64,000 nt of DNA from Panorpa germanica (Eukaryota; Arthropoda; Insecta; Mecoptera; Panorpidae), in contig OY783204.1 in the NCBI GenBank assembly GCA_963678705.1, positions 17,184,759 through 17,248,758 on the forward strand. The letters run 5' to 3'. Below, piece after piece: positions 10,429 through 22,200 of the stretch (position 1 is its first letter; each line of letters opens with the position of its first letter). The notes beneath the pieces are model-generated. The model saw only the letters and a program-made list of their open reading frames with translations. It was not told where the DNA came from and ran no database searches. Both the position numbers and the translations under genes were made by a program.

Positions 10429-11144
10429 TGTAGACTTTTTTAATTATCTACATTAGTAGTTTTTGAATCTATTACCTTCCCGGTACAGACTCCGCTTTGC
10501 AGGTTAGAGTAAACACATAATTTGGCTATTAATAGTTTAATCACTTATCAAAGTCACAATATTACATCTACATAAAGTTAATTAATCTTAATTATATTCA
10601 CAACAAAATACACTAGATTAAATACAATATAGTTCTTTACAATGTCTTTACATTACACCCGTAATACGTAGTACAATTGTCCATAGTTAACAACACAATA
10701 TTCTTAATGAAAATACACCTTAGTACTAAACATTAAATTTGCTGTCTAACTCTATTGTTTACGATAATCACAATATCAATTATATTACACCTAGTAATTA
10801 ATTTAAACTATGATTTTAATACACAAAAATAACAACCAAATGCAACTAGCATTCTTCTATCGCCATTTTTTACTTCTCCACTTTTGCACACGACACATCG
10901 TACGTGTTCATGAGACAACGCCTTTGATGACTCATAAGCATACGCCGTTCGGCTGTTTGCTGTAAGCGAACTGGTAAGTATCTTTCTGTGAACGGCTATA
11001 CTGTCTGTCACTGGTTTATTTAATCATTTAAATATACCCCCGTTCTTATCCAAGATCTTAACCTATATTACAGATAACTTATTTCTATTTCTTAAAACTA
11101 AATATAATTTAACTTAAAACTAATCTTTTAAAAAATAACCCACA
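10429..11144 (-). mobile_element. Solo LTR, diverged subfamily, minus orientation
   Basis: 716 bp from TGTAGAC to ACCCACA. Collinear with the 752-bp LTRs but clearly diverged. No internal region is attached; flanked by TA runs. Confidence 0.85.
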
Positions 11145-11152
11145 TATATATA

Positions 11153-11869
11153 TGTGGGGTTATTTTTTAAGATAGATTAATTTTAAGTTAAGTTATATTT
11201 AGTTTTAAGAAATAGCAATAAGAAAACTGTAACCTAGGTGTAAATCTTTGCTGAGACAAGCAAGTGAACGCGAGGCAGAACGCCAAAGCGAACTGGTCAG
11301 GACGCCGTTCACTAGCTAGCTGTAAAAGATGACGACATCAGGGCGTTAGCTGATACGTACGAGGTGTCGTGTGCAAAAGTGCAGAATATAATGATGGTTA
11401 TACGTGTACAGAGTTTTATAATGCAAATGGCGATAGAAATGTATAAAGAGTATATATGGTCGTTATTGAGTGTTTTATAATTAAGTTAACTTTATTACGG
11501 TGTAATAGTTATTATTTTGATCATTGTTTTTGTTAGAGTTAGGCAGCGATATTAATATTTTAGTACTAAGGTGTATTATCATTGAAATTATTGTGCTGAT
11601 AACTATAGACAATTACAACTGCGTATTGTGTACTGAGACGTTAAAAACATTGTGAAAAGACATTTTAATCTAGTGTATTTTGTTGTGAATATAATTAAGA
11701 TTAATTAACTTTATTTAGATATAAGTTTATGACTTTGATTAGTGATTAAACAAACTATTAATAACCAAATTAAGTGTTTACTCATTTTAAAAGAAACTAT
11801 ATTGTTGTATTGTACATCAACCTTAGGCTGATGTTAATTGTAACTTATAATTGTGGGAAAATACCTACA
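11153..11869 (+). mobile_element. Solo LTR, mosaic, plus orientation
   Basis: 717 bp from TGTGGGG to ACCTACA. From about 11390 to the end it is nearly identical to the young 752-bp LTRs. The first 240 bases differ and share a CACTTTTGCACACGACAC stretch with the neighbouring solo LTR at 10429-11144. It faces that LTR across 8 bp of TA. Confidence 0.87.
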
Positions 11870-11945
11870 TATATATATATGCTTTTTAAGTGCTAATAAC
11901 TTTTAAAAGTTGATGCACTAAAAATAAATATTAAAAAAAAAAAAA
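11870..11945 (+). repeat. SINE-type 3' tail with poly(A)
   Basis: TTTTTAAGTGCTAATAACTT and a GTTGATGCACTA stretch before poly(A) match the 3' end of the SINE at 47380-47955. The LTR cluster appears to have landed in the TA-rich tail of such a SINE. Confidence 0.6.
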
Positions 11946-11979
11946 CATGTACGTATTCATTTCGGGTTACAATTTTCTG

Positions 11980-13175
11980 AAAATATTTTAAAATACTACC
12001 TAGAAATATTACCTACTTAAATAAATAATAAAACCTTAAACAAACATAGATTTACATTTATAGAACGAATTGCAAGAAGTATAGAAGGTTCAGTTGAGCG
12101 AACGATGCCGAATAAACGTATCCAACATCGCTGGATCGGTTTATTTTTTGTTCAGACAGTTCAATTCAAATGAAAGATGCCGAATGGGCTTGTGTCCTAT
12201 GTCTTAATTTCTAAAAAAGTGTATTATATATTGATAAAGTGGGTTATTAGAACCTCAAATTTCAATTATTTTTACAAACTCCTTATATGTTATGAGATAT
12301 TAACAATTAAACAAGTCATTTTGTCTCTTTAATTATTAAAGGGATTCAACGTTGTACACATTCCAAGATATGTGACCTCACGTGCACTATGTAGCTATCT
12401 CTTTTAGACAACATAGCGTAAAAGAGATATATTCTTGACAGCACTCTGACAAGTTTACAGGTTACCAACCTTACAGCTCATAAATCTCTGCTATATGTAT
12501 TTATATATCAAAATAACAAATGATATTTACAGCTATTTCGAGGAACTACAAAATTTCTATATTATGTCTGCCGTAACATGGTTAAATAAAATAAAAACTT
12601 ATTATTCTTTGACTTGACTTGATTATTTCGACTACCAACGGCTACAAAACATAACCACAGCTCTGACCTAATCAAGAAATAACTGACCTATACAGTAAAA
12701 TTTCACGTCGTACAAAAAGCCGACATCTCTAGTACTAAAACTACAATTCAAATTTCTAATTGTTATATCTCCGTCAACATTTAGATATTTAATAAAATAG
12801 ACACGCCAATACACATTTATTAACATCAATTTCAATCAACAATTGAAAAATCGACCACTAAAAATTGAGGACACAAACCCATGAAGGGCAGAAATTAATA
12901 AAAAGTGAACCGCTTGATATCAGCTTTAAAAAATAATTATAATAATATTACAACTGTAACTAATTAGTTAGTAATCATCATTCCACATGCATGAAGTAGG
13001 TACAGTCTTTTCTATTTTCCTGTAAGGTGCGGTTATATATTAGGTAAAATTGTTTACGTAACACTTAATATTTGTTATGTTAAAAAAACTTATACACACA
13101 TAACTGTGTTTAGTGTGTGATGAATTTATTCTCCGACATTCCGTCGTTAACTTCCACTTAAACTTTCCAATCAAT
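11980..13175 (+). other. Relic OR upstream unit (no exon 1 attached)
   Basis: 11980-12100 matches the distal upstream region of gene C (31600-31700), and 12900-13175 matches the proximal promoter region shared by B, C and D (AACACTTAATATTTGTTATG ... GTGATGAATTTATTC). A DNA element (12184-12882) splits it and a LINE fragment follows it, so the gene body is lost. Confidence 0.55.
12184..12882 (-). mobile_element. Non-autonomous TIR element, family ATGGGCTTGTGTCC, copy 1
   Basis: About 700 bp with terminal inverted repeats ATGGGCTTGTGTCC and GGACACAAACCCAT. It is the reverse complement of 18930-19560; a 5'-truncated copy is at 61288-61752. No ORF. Confidence 0.7.
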
Positions 13176-13187
13176 TAGTAATATAGC

Positions 13188-13797
13188 ATGAAGAAAGTAC
13201 AACAAATAGAAGTTAATATAATATCCACAGGTAAACTACCTCGTTCGGCTAATTTATGGTCAAGGAAATGGCGCATTGCATTAAACGAAACGAAATCGGT
13301 GCATGTTAATTTCACCAACAAAAGGACTCATTACATTCCGGTACTAATAAATGACCAAGCTATTCCGTATGCGAATACAGTAAAGTATCTAGGAATGACT
13401 TTAGATGCTAAACTTCGTTGGAAGGTTCACGTAAAGAAAAAGAAAGATGAACTGGAAATAAGATATAAGAAAATGTACCATATACCATTGCTGTATAAGC
13501 AAATATTGAAACCAGTTTAAACATATAGAATCCAGTTCCAAGAAATGCAACATCATATGCATTCAGACTTTTCAAAATCAAGTTCTGAGGAACATAGTGA
13601 ATGCACCATGGTTTGTCCGCAATAGCGATATACATAGGGATCTCAAAGTAACTACAGTGGCTGAAGAAATTACAAAAGTAGCAAGAAAGCATGAGCAACG
13701 TCTCCAATACCATGTCAACGTGGAAACGTTTCACCTGTTGCACACGGATGGACTGACAAGAAGATTAAAGAGAACTAAGCCATTTGAGCTAGTATGA
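13188..13797 (+). pseudogene. Jockey-like LINE, reverse transcriptase C-terminal fragment
   Basis: The first frame reads ...SRKWRIALNETKSVHVNF...NTVKYLGMTLDAKLRW..., the end of a non-LTR RT domain. About 20 codons after MYHIP are missing. The frame then changes, and 13597-13797 continues as NAPWFVRNSDIHRDLK...RRLKRTKPFELV. The frameshift and deletion show it is dead. Related fragments are at 14340-14822, 30779-31430 and, in antisense, 53660-54000. Confidence 0.82.
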
Positions 13798-13864
13798 TGA
13801 CCGACAAAAAAATATTCTGACTTCAAAATATTACCATTATTAAATTAACTAGAAAAAAATGTGT

Positions 13865-13888
13865 TAACTAGTTTATATAAACTAGTTA
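13865..13888. other. Perfect 24-bp palindrome
   Basis: TAACTAGTTTAT followed directly by its exact complement, downstream of the LINE fragment. Function unknown. Confidence 0.6.
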
Positions 13889-13910
13889 TAACATTAAAAT
13901 AGGTATAATA

Positions 13911-14127
13911 TAAAAAAAAAACTCTGCTGATTTATCACCACCATCACCAAAGCAAACAAGAAAAATAAATAAAACTCGGACAAACAAAAAAATAAAAATA
14001 ATCGAACTAGAGCAAGATGATATAATAAAACAAAACGAACAGACAAAATCAGATGGCAGTACACCTGCGCCAATTGAAGTTTATTTAGAACCGCTAAGAA
14101 CAATAATTGAAAATAACAATGATAAAC
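13911..14127 (+). other. Open stretch of low-complexity charged sequence
   Basis: After an A run, one frame reads SADLSPPSPKQTRKINKTRT then Lys/Glu-rich sequence with no ATG. It could be part of a LINE ORF1. I do not recognise it. Confidence 0.25.
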
Positions 14128-14267
14128 ATTATATGTTTGGTTTAAGATTTCTTTGTCTTAATTCATTTATATTTTATGTTAGTTGTTTTTATATACACTG
14201 TTCTCTGTGAGGCAAACGATACTATTTATTATGTAAACATCCTTTGTTTTACGATTCATTTCTACCA

Positions 14268-14965
14268 TAATCCACGCACATCAACTTTACAAATCGAGTA
14301 ACTACTCCTCTCACAGTTACTATCAACAGCCAAAAAATACCCTATTCCAACACAGCGAAATACCTTGGCATGACGCTTGACGCGAAACTCAAGTGGAAGG
14401 ATCATGTTAAGATAAAAAGAGAGCAGCTTAATAATAAACTCAGGAAAATGCACTGGCTTATAGGAAAACATTCTCAGCTTACAGTGCACAACAAACTGTT
14501 ATTGTATAAGAAAATACTGAAACCCATATGGACTTATGGTATACAACTATGGGGTTGTACCAAGAAAACAAATTTAACAAAAATCCAAACTTTCCAAAAC
14601 AAAGTACTACGGAGCATTAAAAATGCGCCCTGGTACATACGGAATGACAATTTACACCGTGATCTAAAGATGCCCACCGTAGACGAAGAAGTCAGGAAGG
14701 CAGCAAGCAAACATCTACTGCGACTGCAGAACCACCAGAATGAAGAAATTCTGCAGCTGCTTAATAACAGAGAGAATCTGCGCAGATTGAAGAGGACCAA
14801 GCCGGAAGACTTGACCCTGTGATTCTGCTACTACAAACCACACACGTTTTTAAAATTTTGGAACAAGTCAGTGGACTAGAACTGAACAATTATATTTAAC
14901 TTTTTATATATAAATTACTAGATAAGCCACGCTTAGTTGTAATATTCTTGTAATAAAAAAAAAAC
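14268..14965 (+). mobile_element. 5'-truncated Jockey-like LINE insertion with target duplication
   Basis: Bounded by the direct repeat TTCTACCA (14260-14267 and 14966-14973), ending in an A run, and absent from the paralogous segment at 43.87 kb. About 700 bp of the LINE 3' end is present, a typical outcome of target-primed reverse transcription. Confidence 0.85.
14340..14822 (+). pseudogene. Jockey-like LINE ORF2 C-terminal fragment
   Basis: The frame is open to the TGA at 14820-14822: NTAKYLGMTLDAKLKWKDHV, then a domain with WTYGIQLWGCTKK, NAPWYIRNDNLHRDLK and RRLKRTKPEDLTL. It lacks the catalytic RT core (5' truncation) and has no start of its own; the first ATG at 14370 is internal. Confidence 0.85.
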
Positions 14966-15429
14966 TTCTACCAGGGTTCAACACTACGCATTTGGTCCTA
15001 ATTCGTTCTTATCGCTTCAACACTCAAACCTACAGCACGCTTAACCTTTTTGGTGCATACACATCAAATAATAAATACACATATTTTATTTACAACTTAA
15101 ACCGCGAGTTACATTTACCTAATGTCGTAACTAGTATTTTTATTAACTAAAGTATTTAATCCATTTATATGTAATTCAATAGTGTAGTTCAAAATAAAAG
15201 TAATCTAAAAAAGTTCTGATGTTTTGCTGTGTCTTTTATTATAAATAAAAAATTGCAATTAATTACTTAATAGCTAAAAGGTCCTTACCAAATAAATTGT
15301 GCGCCCACTAAGCTATTGAAAGGAACTGAGCGACATTTTCCGTTCGAGAACTTGGATACCGACGACAGATACGCCTTAGCAGTGTATAGATCTCTATGAG
15401 GTCCAAACTCCACAACCAATTAGTATATT

Positions 15430-15592
15430 ATATATTTCCTTGGTAACGATGTTGGGGAAACGTCAACGTGTAACATGTCTAGCTGCAGTTGTAGTTGCAG
15501 TTTTAAATCAGTCAGGCGGTAACTTGACAACAAGTAACACTTCAAATCAAAATGTCGACTACTTTGTACGACGAATTGGAAGCAATTCTTTG
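15430..15592 (+). pseudogene. OR exon-1 fragment with promoter region
   Basis: It carries the same leader as C and D, including the 15-codon upstream ORF (15475-15522). An ATG at 15552 opens MSTTLYDELEAIL and is then cut off after about 13 codons, running into a different OR-upstream repeat at 15600. It lies 0.7 kb ahead of gene B. It could be a dead copy or an extra promoter. Confidence 0.75.
15475..15522 (+). CDS. Conserved upstream ORF (copy in OR fragment)
   Basis: Encodes MSSCSCSCSFKSVRR then stop, identical to the copies before C and D. Confidence 0.45.
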   Translation: MSSCSCSCSFKSVRR

Positions 15593-15769
15593 TGACGTTG
15601 TATATGTAAACCTAAAAATCTTTTACATTATCAATAAAAAGTTAATTTATCAAAACATAAGTTCCCGTAGCTACAAAAACACGTCTTTACTCTACAATAG
15701 ACAAACAACATGAAGTACCGTTTTTTCTATACTTACTTAACTTCCGGAGAATATTAGTTAAAATCGTTT

Positions 15770-16277
15770 AGGTAACACTTAACATTTTTTATGTTAGATA
15801 AACCTTAAATACACGTAACAGTGTAACTTGGTTTAGCGGGTGATGAATTTATTCCCCCACATTCCGTTCCTAAATTCCAATTTAAACTTTTCATTCGAAA
15901 TTTTTAATGGTATTAATTGTTAATTTCAACAATAATATTGTTTCTAATTATTAAATTGTTGCACATTTGAGGTCTGATAGCTAACTTTAATATTGTACAG
16001 TCTAATAACGATTTTGGTTTACGTTGTTTGTTCTATGAGGTTTTAGTGCTTTATTGAATTTACTTAAATTACTTATTTACAAACATGTACATACAAATAA
16101 TACCGTTTCTACTGTCCTGGTTGACACAACTTTGCATTCATTAATATTGTATTCCTTATTTCCTTTGTAAAACGATGTATGGGACACGTCAGCCTGTAAC
16201 ATGTCCAGCTGCACTTGCAGTTGAAGTTTTACATCAGTCGTGCAGTAACTTTCCAACAAGTAACTCTTGAAATCAAA
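15770..16277 (+). promoter_or_regulatory. Conserved upstream region of OR gene B
   Basis: About 500 bp that recurs before C, D and the window end, and in part at 13.0 kb. Conserved blocks include GGTTTACGTTGTTTGTTCTA and AATACCGTTTCTACTGTCCT. The transcription start is not visible. Confidence 0.5.
16201..16224 (+). CDS. Shortened upstream ORF before OR gene B
   Basis: Starts at the same place as the 15-codon upstream ORF of C and D but stops early: MSSCTCS then TGA. Confidence 0.4.
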   Translation: MSSCTCS

Positions 16278-19200
16278 ATGCCTACTACTTTGTACGACGA
16301 CTTGGAAACAGTTCTTAAATTAATTGAGATGTTGTTCAACATGGTCGGGATTAATATATTTAGTGTTTATACGGAAACAAAACGTTGGAAAAGGAGGGTG
16401 CGAAAAATTCCTACGGTTTTAATTGTACTAGCCCCAATAAGTGCAGTGACGGCTTTGGTCTACAATATTCGTGATTTTGTTAAAGCTATTGAAGTAATAT
16501 TTGCGCTTTCTTGTACTCTTCAAGCTGTCAGTAAGCGCTGGATTATTCGACGAGTTTGCAATGATATTGTTGACTTTGTTGACAAGTGCCGAACATTCAG
16601 GAGTAAACATGCTGGCGATATCGAAAAAGCATTTACGTCACAGCCTTTCAACAAAATAATTGCACGTCCGTCGGTTGTCATTAAGTTATACATGTTGTTG
16701 TACTTAATAGCTATATCGGTGGTGATTTTTACCCCGTTCTTCCGATCTGAAAGAAGTTTACCGTTTCCTCTCTATTTGCCAATTGGATCGCCATTGAAGA
16801 CTCCGTTTTATCAACTAAATTACGTATTTATAGTGGCTGCTCATTCTGTGAGCGCAATACTATCGCTGGGAACAGAAGCTATTATGATTTCTCTGGTTTC
16901 GGAGTTTTATTTACAGATTCTCACTCTTAAATACAAACTTTTATCTCTTGGTAATGGTGAGGAAGATGATCAACGAAACAAGATTCAGGAGATCTGTCAG
17001 CTACACTGGGAAATAACGAGGTATGTGTTATAATTGTGCATTTGTTTATAGCTTTCATGGAAGTACATTAGGATGGTCTTTATTTTTAATGTTTCACTCT
17101 CTAAACTTTTTGAACTGGGCGAAAATGAAGATAAGAAAAAAATTGTTTCATTCTACTGTTAATTACGGACCGGCTTTACGAGTATAGAAGTCGGCACTGG
17201 AAGTGTTACCAATTTCAGTGCATCGTAAAAACTAATGTAATGCATGCATTGCATAATGCATCTTAAATGCAAACTAATGCGTGGTTAATAGCTTCACGAC
17301 CAACCAACTGTGTCGTGGTTAATAGATTCACGAATGTGGTCTGATTGAATTTTCTCCCATTCTCGGCGAAGAGCACTCTTTAAGGTATCGACTTGTCTTA
17401 TATTTTTCAGTTGATCCAAGGACATATGCACTTTCCCTTCGTACTCTGTTGTATAAAAGAAATAGTAATTCATAAAAAAACTACGTATATGTATAGTACG
17501 ATCTTTATTAAGGAAGGGGTTAGGGTTTTCACTTTCGAAAAATCCAATTTTTTTTTTGTTTTATCTTATTGTTTAACATTTCAAGAATATGTCCTTAAAA
17601 TTTTAAGCCGATCTAAGCAATATTCTTGAAGTTATTGTCTTATTAATCCGGTATATTATATCGTATTATATGTTAATCAGGTATACAGTTTATTCATTGC
17701 TATAGTCCTGACGCGTTTTTCTCAAAACTACTTTTTCAAAGTCCGTGTTCACAGCCATTTAAAAACTAATTGACCGATTCATTTCAAACTTCGTACACAT
17801 TTTCTACATATAAAATACCTTCCCCCAACGTTTAGATAAAAAATTTTTTTTTACGTTAAGGGTGTTTCCCACCCACAAAATGGCGGAATTTTTCATGCAA
17901 AATAACAGTTTACACTTTAGATGGCCGCCAAAAAATTTTAAATGAAAAAAAGAATTATCAGAGGCCGTTGGGGAGAAGATTTAATTATAATTTAACTAAA
18001 TTTTAATGGTTTTTCATTTTCAAATAATTTCCGGCCGAGTTATAGTGAACACCGCAAATTGTCTTTTTCCCAAGACCTTCTGGAGAAAGCTTTGTTACCG
18101 GCTTATGCTTCAATATTGATGCATGATAAAATTAGGCAACATAGTTCGAATAAAATTGCTCAATCTATACTTGAGAAAAAAAATCGCAAAAGAAGTGTTT
18201 TTTTTTACGCTGAAACCCTAACCCCTCCCTTAAGGCGATGTCGTGCCTGTATTAATGTCGGTGGCAAACAATTTGAACATTTACTGTTATGTAAACAATT
18301 TATAAAATAAATGAAAAATTGTTTGTACCCTTTGTTTTAAAGCATTCAAAATTTTTCAACAACAAAAAACCTATTCAGTTTAATGTAAAAGTGATTACTA
18401 TCAACAACATATCAATTTATGAAATTTGGTTCTTGTTTAAAAATAGTATGCATTATTTTTTTTTATTGCTAGCTTTCCTGGACTGTTATACCATTTTGGA
18501 ATGTTTGATAGCTCCGTCAATTTAAAAAAAAAAAAACTTGTCATAGTAGTGCTCATACTTTTCTTTACAACATGATGAGTAAAAAAATAATTTAGATTGA
18601 TTTTTGTGTAAAAACTACAGGTGTTCTAGGACTTTTAATAGTTGTGGTGGAAAGCAGTGCTACTTAGGTTGCCGATACAAAAAAAATTATTTGAAAAATT
18701 GTGGTCATGGTAGTTAAAAACATTTTAAAAGGTGTCAATTTTCAAAGATTTTAATTTGTTTTGTAATTACAAAACAAAAATGAGATACAATATTTTTTTC
18801 TCGAGTAGTCATTAGCAGGTCCACCCTCTGGTGCCCGCTCATGAATATATGTATATCTAGTACCAAAATCGTATATGGTATCTTCTAAACCTAGAAAGTT
18901 TTTCAAATTTGATATTTGTTATATTTTAAATGGGCTTGTGTCCTCATTTTTTAGAGGTCAATTTTTCAATTGTTGATTGAAATTGATGTTAATAAATGTG
19001 TATTGGCGTGTTTATTTTATTAAATATCTAAATATTGACGAAGATATAGCAATTAAAAGTTTGAATTGTAGTATTAGCGCTAGAAATGGTCGGCCATATT
19101 TGTATGACGTGAAATGCATTTTAACGTCAGTTATTTGTTGAGTAGGTCAGTGCTGTGGTAATGTTCTGTAGTTGTTGGTAGTCAAATAATAAAGTCAACT

Positions 19201-22200
19201 CAAAGAATAATAACTTTTTATTTTATTTAACCCAGCTAAGGCAGGCATAATATTGAAATTTGATTATTCACTGATATAGCTGTAATTTGATATTTTGATA
19301 TATAAATACATATAGCAGAGATTAATGATCTGTAAGGTTGGTAACCTTACACAAGGATTGTGATGTCACATGCACTTGGAATGTGTACAACGTAGAATCA
19401 TTTTAATAATTGAAGAGACAAAATGACTTTTTTAATTGTTAATATCTCTTAACATATAATTAGTTATTAAAAACTAATTGAACATTTGAGGTTCTAGTAA
19501 CCCACTTTATCAATATATAGTACACTTTTATAGAAATTAAGACATAGAACACAAGACTTTCTACGTTCAAAAACTACTTCTACAAATATCTCACGAACAA
19601 GAAAAGATAGAAAACTGAAAATCTATGGTTGAAACAGAATATATGGTTTTCACAACAGCTACAATTTTAAAGTCAGTATGAGGGAGTCTTTATAAACGGT
19701 TATTGATTAAACTGTGACAATTTTTCTCCAGTGGCGGGGGTAAATGAGAAGAATAATGTTATATTGCAAATATAAATATAATTTCTAGTGTTTAGTTTAC
19801 GAAACAGTACTAATAATTAAATGATTTGCTATAGTATCGAATTGGAAGTGCTTTATAGCGGGGTGGGGAAAACGGGCGTTGGAGGAGTAGGAGTGATGAA
19901 GGACAGAACCTGTATGAGGTAGGAACGCTGCGGATCATGAACCATGCTGCTGAATATCGAGGCGGTGGTGTACTGGGATTAAATTGAAAGTGCCAGAACG
20001 GGAACGATACAGGCTAGAGTGCTAAGTGGCGATGTGCATTTTTCAGTACAGAAATTAATTGCTGCATTTGGTAGGTTTAAAGTGAAATGGGTGAAAATAA
20101 ACATATCTTAGCGAACAATTATTAAAAAATAATTTACATATAGGGATTAAATTAAGTATGCAGAATAACAGTATAGTATTAATTTTGCAAATAAATTGCA
20201 ATAGAAAATTAAATTGAAAGTGCGTGAACGATAGAGAACCATAGAGCTAAGAGGAGATGATTTGGGGAGTACATATTGTTCATTACAGTATTTAATTAGG
20301 GCAAATGATAGGATTAGAACAAAATAAAAGAAAATAAATTTAAAAAATAACATAAATTTTAGTTGCCCGGGCGCTAGAGGTAAGTGAGTATGCAAAATGT
20401 GAGGACCGAATTCCACCAATGGATTTAAGTTAAGAAAAGGCAAAAATTAATAATGCGGATCTTGCCGGTCAAATATTTGGTCCATTTTTTTTTACCCCTC
20501 TACTCTTATTTGTAAAGGAAATGTATTGAGTACAATCTATAAAATCATTTTAATGATTATTTCAGTAATAATTTATACTTTTTTCTAATGTCTAACATGG
20601 TCTTGTTTACTGCGTGCAGTATTTAAAATTTGTTCCGCTGCTGAATTTTCGGAACACAAATACAGCTGCTTGTCTTTGTTCCTCGTTAATTTTCTACAAA
20701 TGAAGCATTTCAACGATTTATTTGCTTCTGCAGGTGTCCTTGATGACAAACGAGATTTTCGAGAACATAACCCCTCGGAGAGTGGATGTGAAGGGAGCGG
20801 GAAGGGACCATCACAGCTGGTGGCAAGATGAGTTTTGTTATTATTTAGGGTCTCAGGTATAAGAATCCGACCATAGATGCCGGTCCTCACATTTTGCATA
20901 CTCAACTACCACTACCGCCTGCACTAATATACTTAAAAATATTTTTTTAGTCAGTTTATAAGAAAAATTATTTGTTTTTATATGTAAAACTAATAGTTTT
21001 ACATATAAAAATAGGAGTTAATAGGTGCAGAGGTTTGGGGGTGGAAGGAACAAGAAAAGTTGGAAAGAATACAGGTGAGATATATGAAATGGGTACTAGG
21101 GCTGGACAGGTGCACGCCAGGATACATGGTGATGGAGGAGCTAAAAAGGGATAAGATACGAATTAAAACAGGGGAAAGAGCAGTAAAATACGAGGAGAAA
21201 TTGAACAGAGCGGAAAGCAAAATTTTAAAGAAAATAAGAGAGGATAACATAAAGAATGGGGGGGGAGGAGGTCCAAAAAAGAGAAAGGAGTACTTTGAAA
21301 GGAATGGAATGGCGATCGAGGAGGCAGAGAGGAGAAGAGAAGGTGGCGCAAGTGTGGAAGAGGAGCTAAGGAGAAGGGATAAGGAGACACAACAGCAGGA
21401 GAGAATGGGAAAAATAGAAAAAAGTAACTACAATAAAAGATATAAGAGGTTATGGGAAAATAATGTGCCTCAGTACCTTATAGAAAAAGACATAAAACAC
21501 ATAAGAAGAACAGCAAGGTTTAGATTGGGAAATGAGGAAAAAGGAAACAGATACTGGGAAAAGAGTGAGGAAAGAAAGTGTAGAATGTGTGGAGCGGAGG
21601 ACGAAACACAGGAGCACATTAAGTTTGAGTGTAAGGAAAAAGTAGCGAGCGAAAGGAATATTGGCCAGCTATTAAAGAGAGGCAGTGAAAGAAAGAGGTG
21701 GATGGCGGAAATAGTAAGAAGGAAAGGAAAAACAGGAGAATAAATAAGCTGGTGGAGAATAATAGAGAGGGTCAAAAGAAGAAGAAGCAGAAAGCACTTT
21801 TGGAAGTAGTAAAAGTCTAGAATATTTTAAGTTTAGTTTTAAGTTTGAATGTATATAGGAATGAAATGTATTAGAAATATAATACTGTAGATTGTAAAGC
21901 CGAAAGGCACACACAATTAATATCTTATATTATAATGTATATAATATAATATGTAAAACTAATATAGAAATTTGAAATGACATTCTATTCAGATACAAAA
22001 AAACATACGTCGTTTGCGACGGGGGTAAACGCTAGTTACATAATAATAATGAAACCTATTTTGTTCTATCAGCTCTAATATAGTGATATTTAAGAAACAC
22101 CAAAGCATTAAGGGACTCATCCCTCAATGTCTATCTAGTATAGACACCGAGAAAGTTCGTTCGTTATCCGTCGAAGTTGGTTTTACTGTGAATAGCGTCT

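Larger units (their letters stand above)
14141..15420. repeat. Duplicated intergenic segment, split by a LINE insertion
   Basis: 14141-14267 and 14974-15420 together match the uninterrupted segment at 43767-44350. No gene. The 43.8-kb copy serves as the empty site for the LINE at 14268-14965. Confidence 0.75.
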
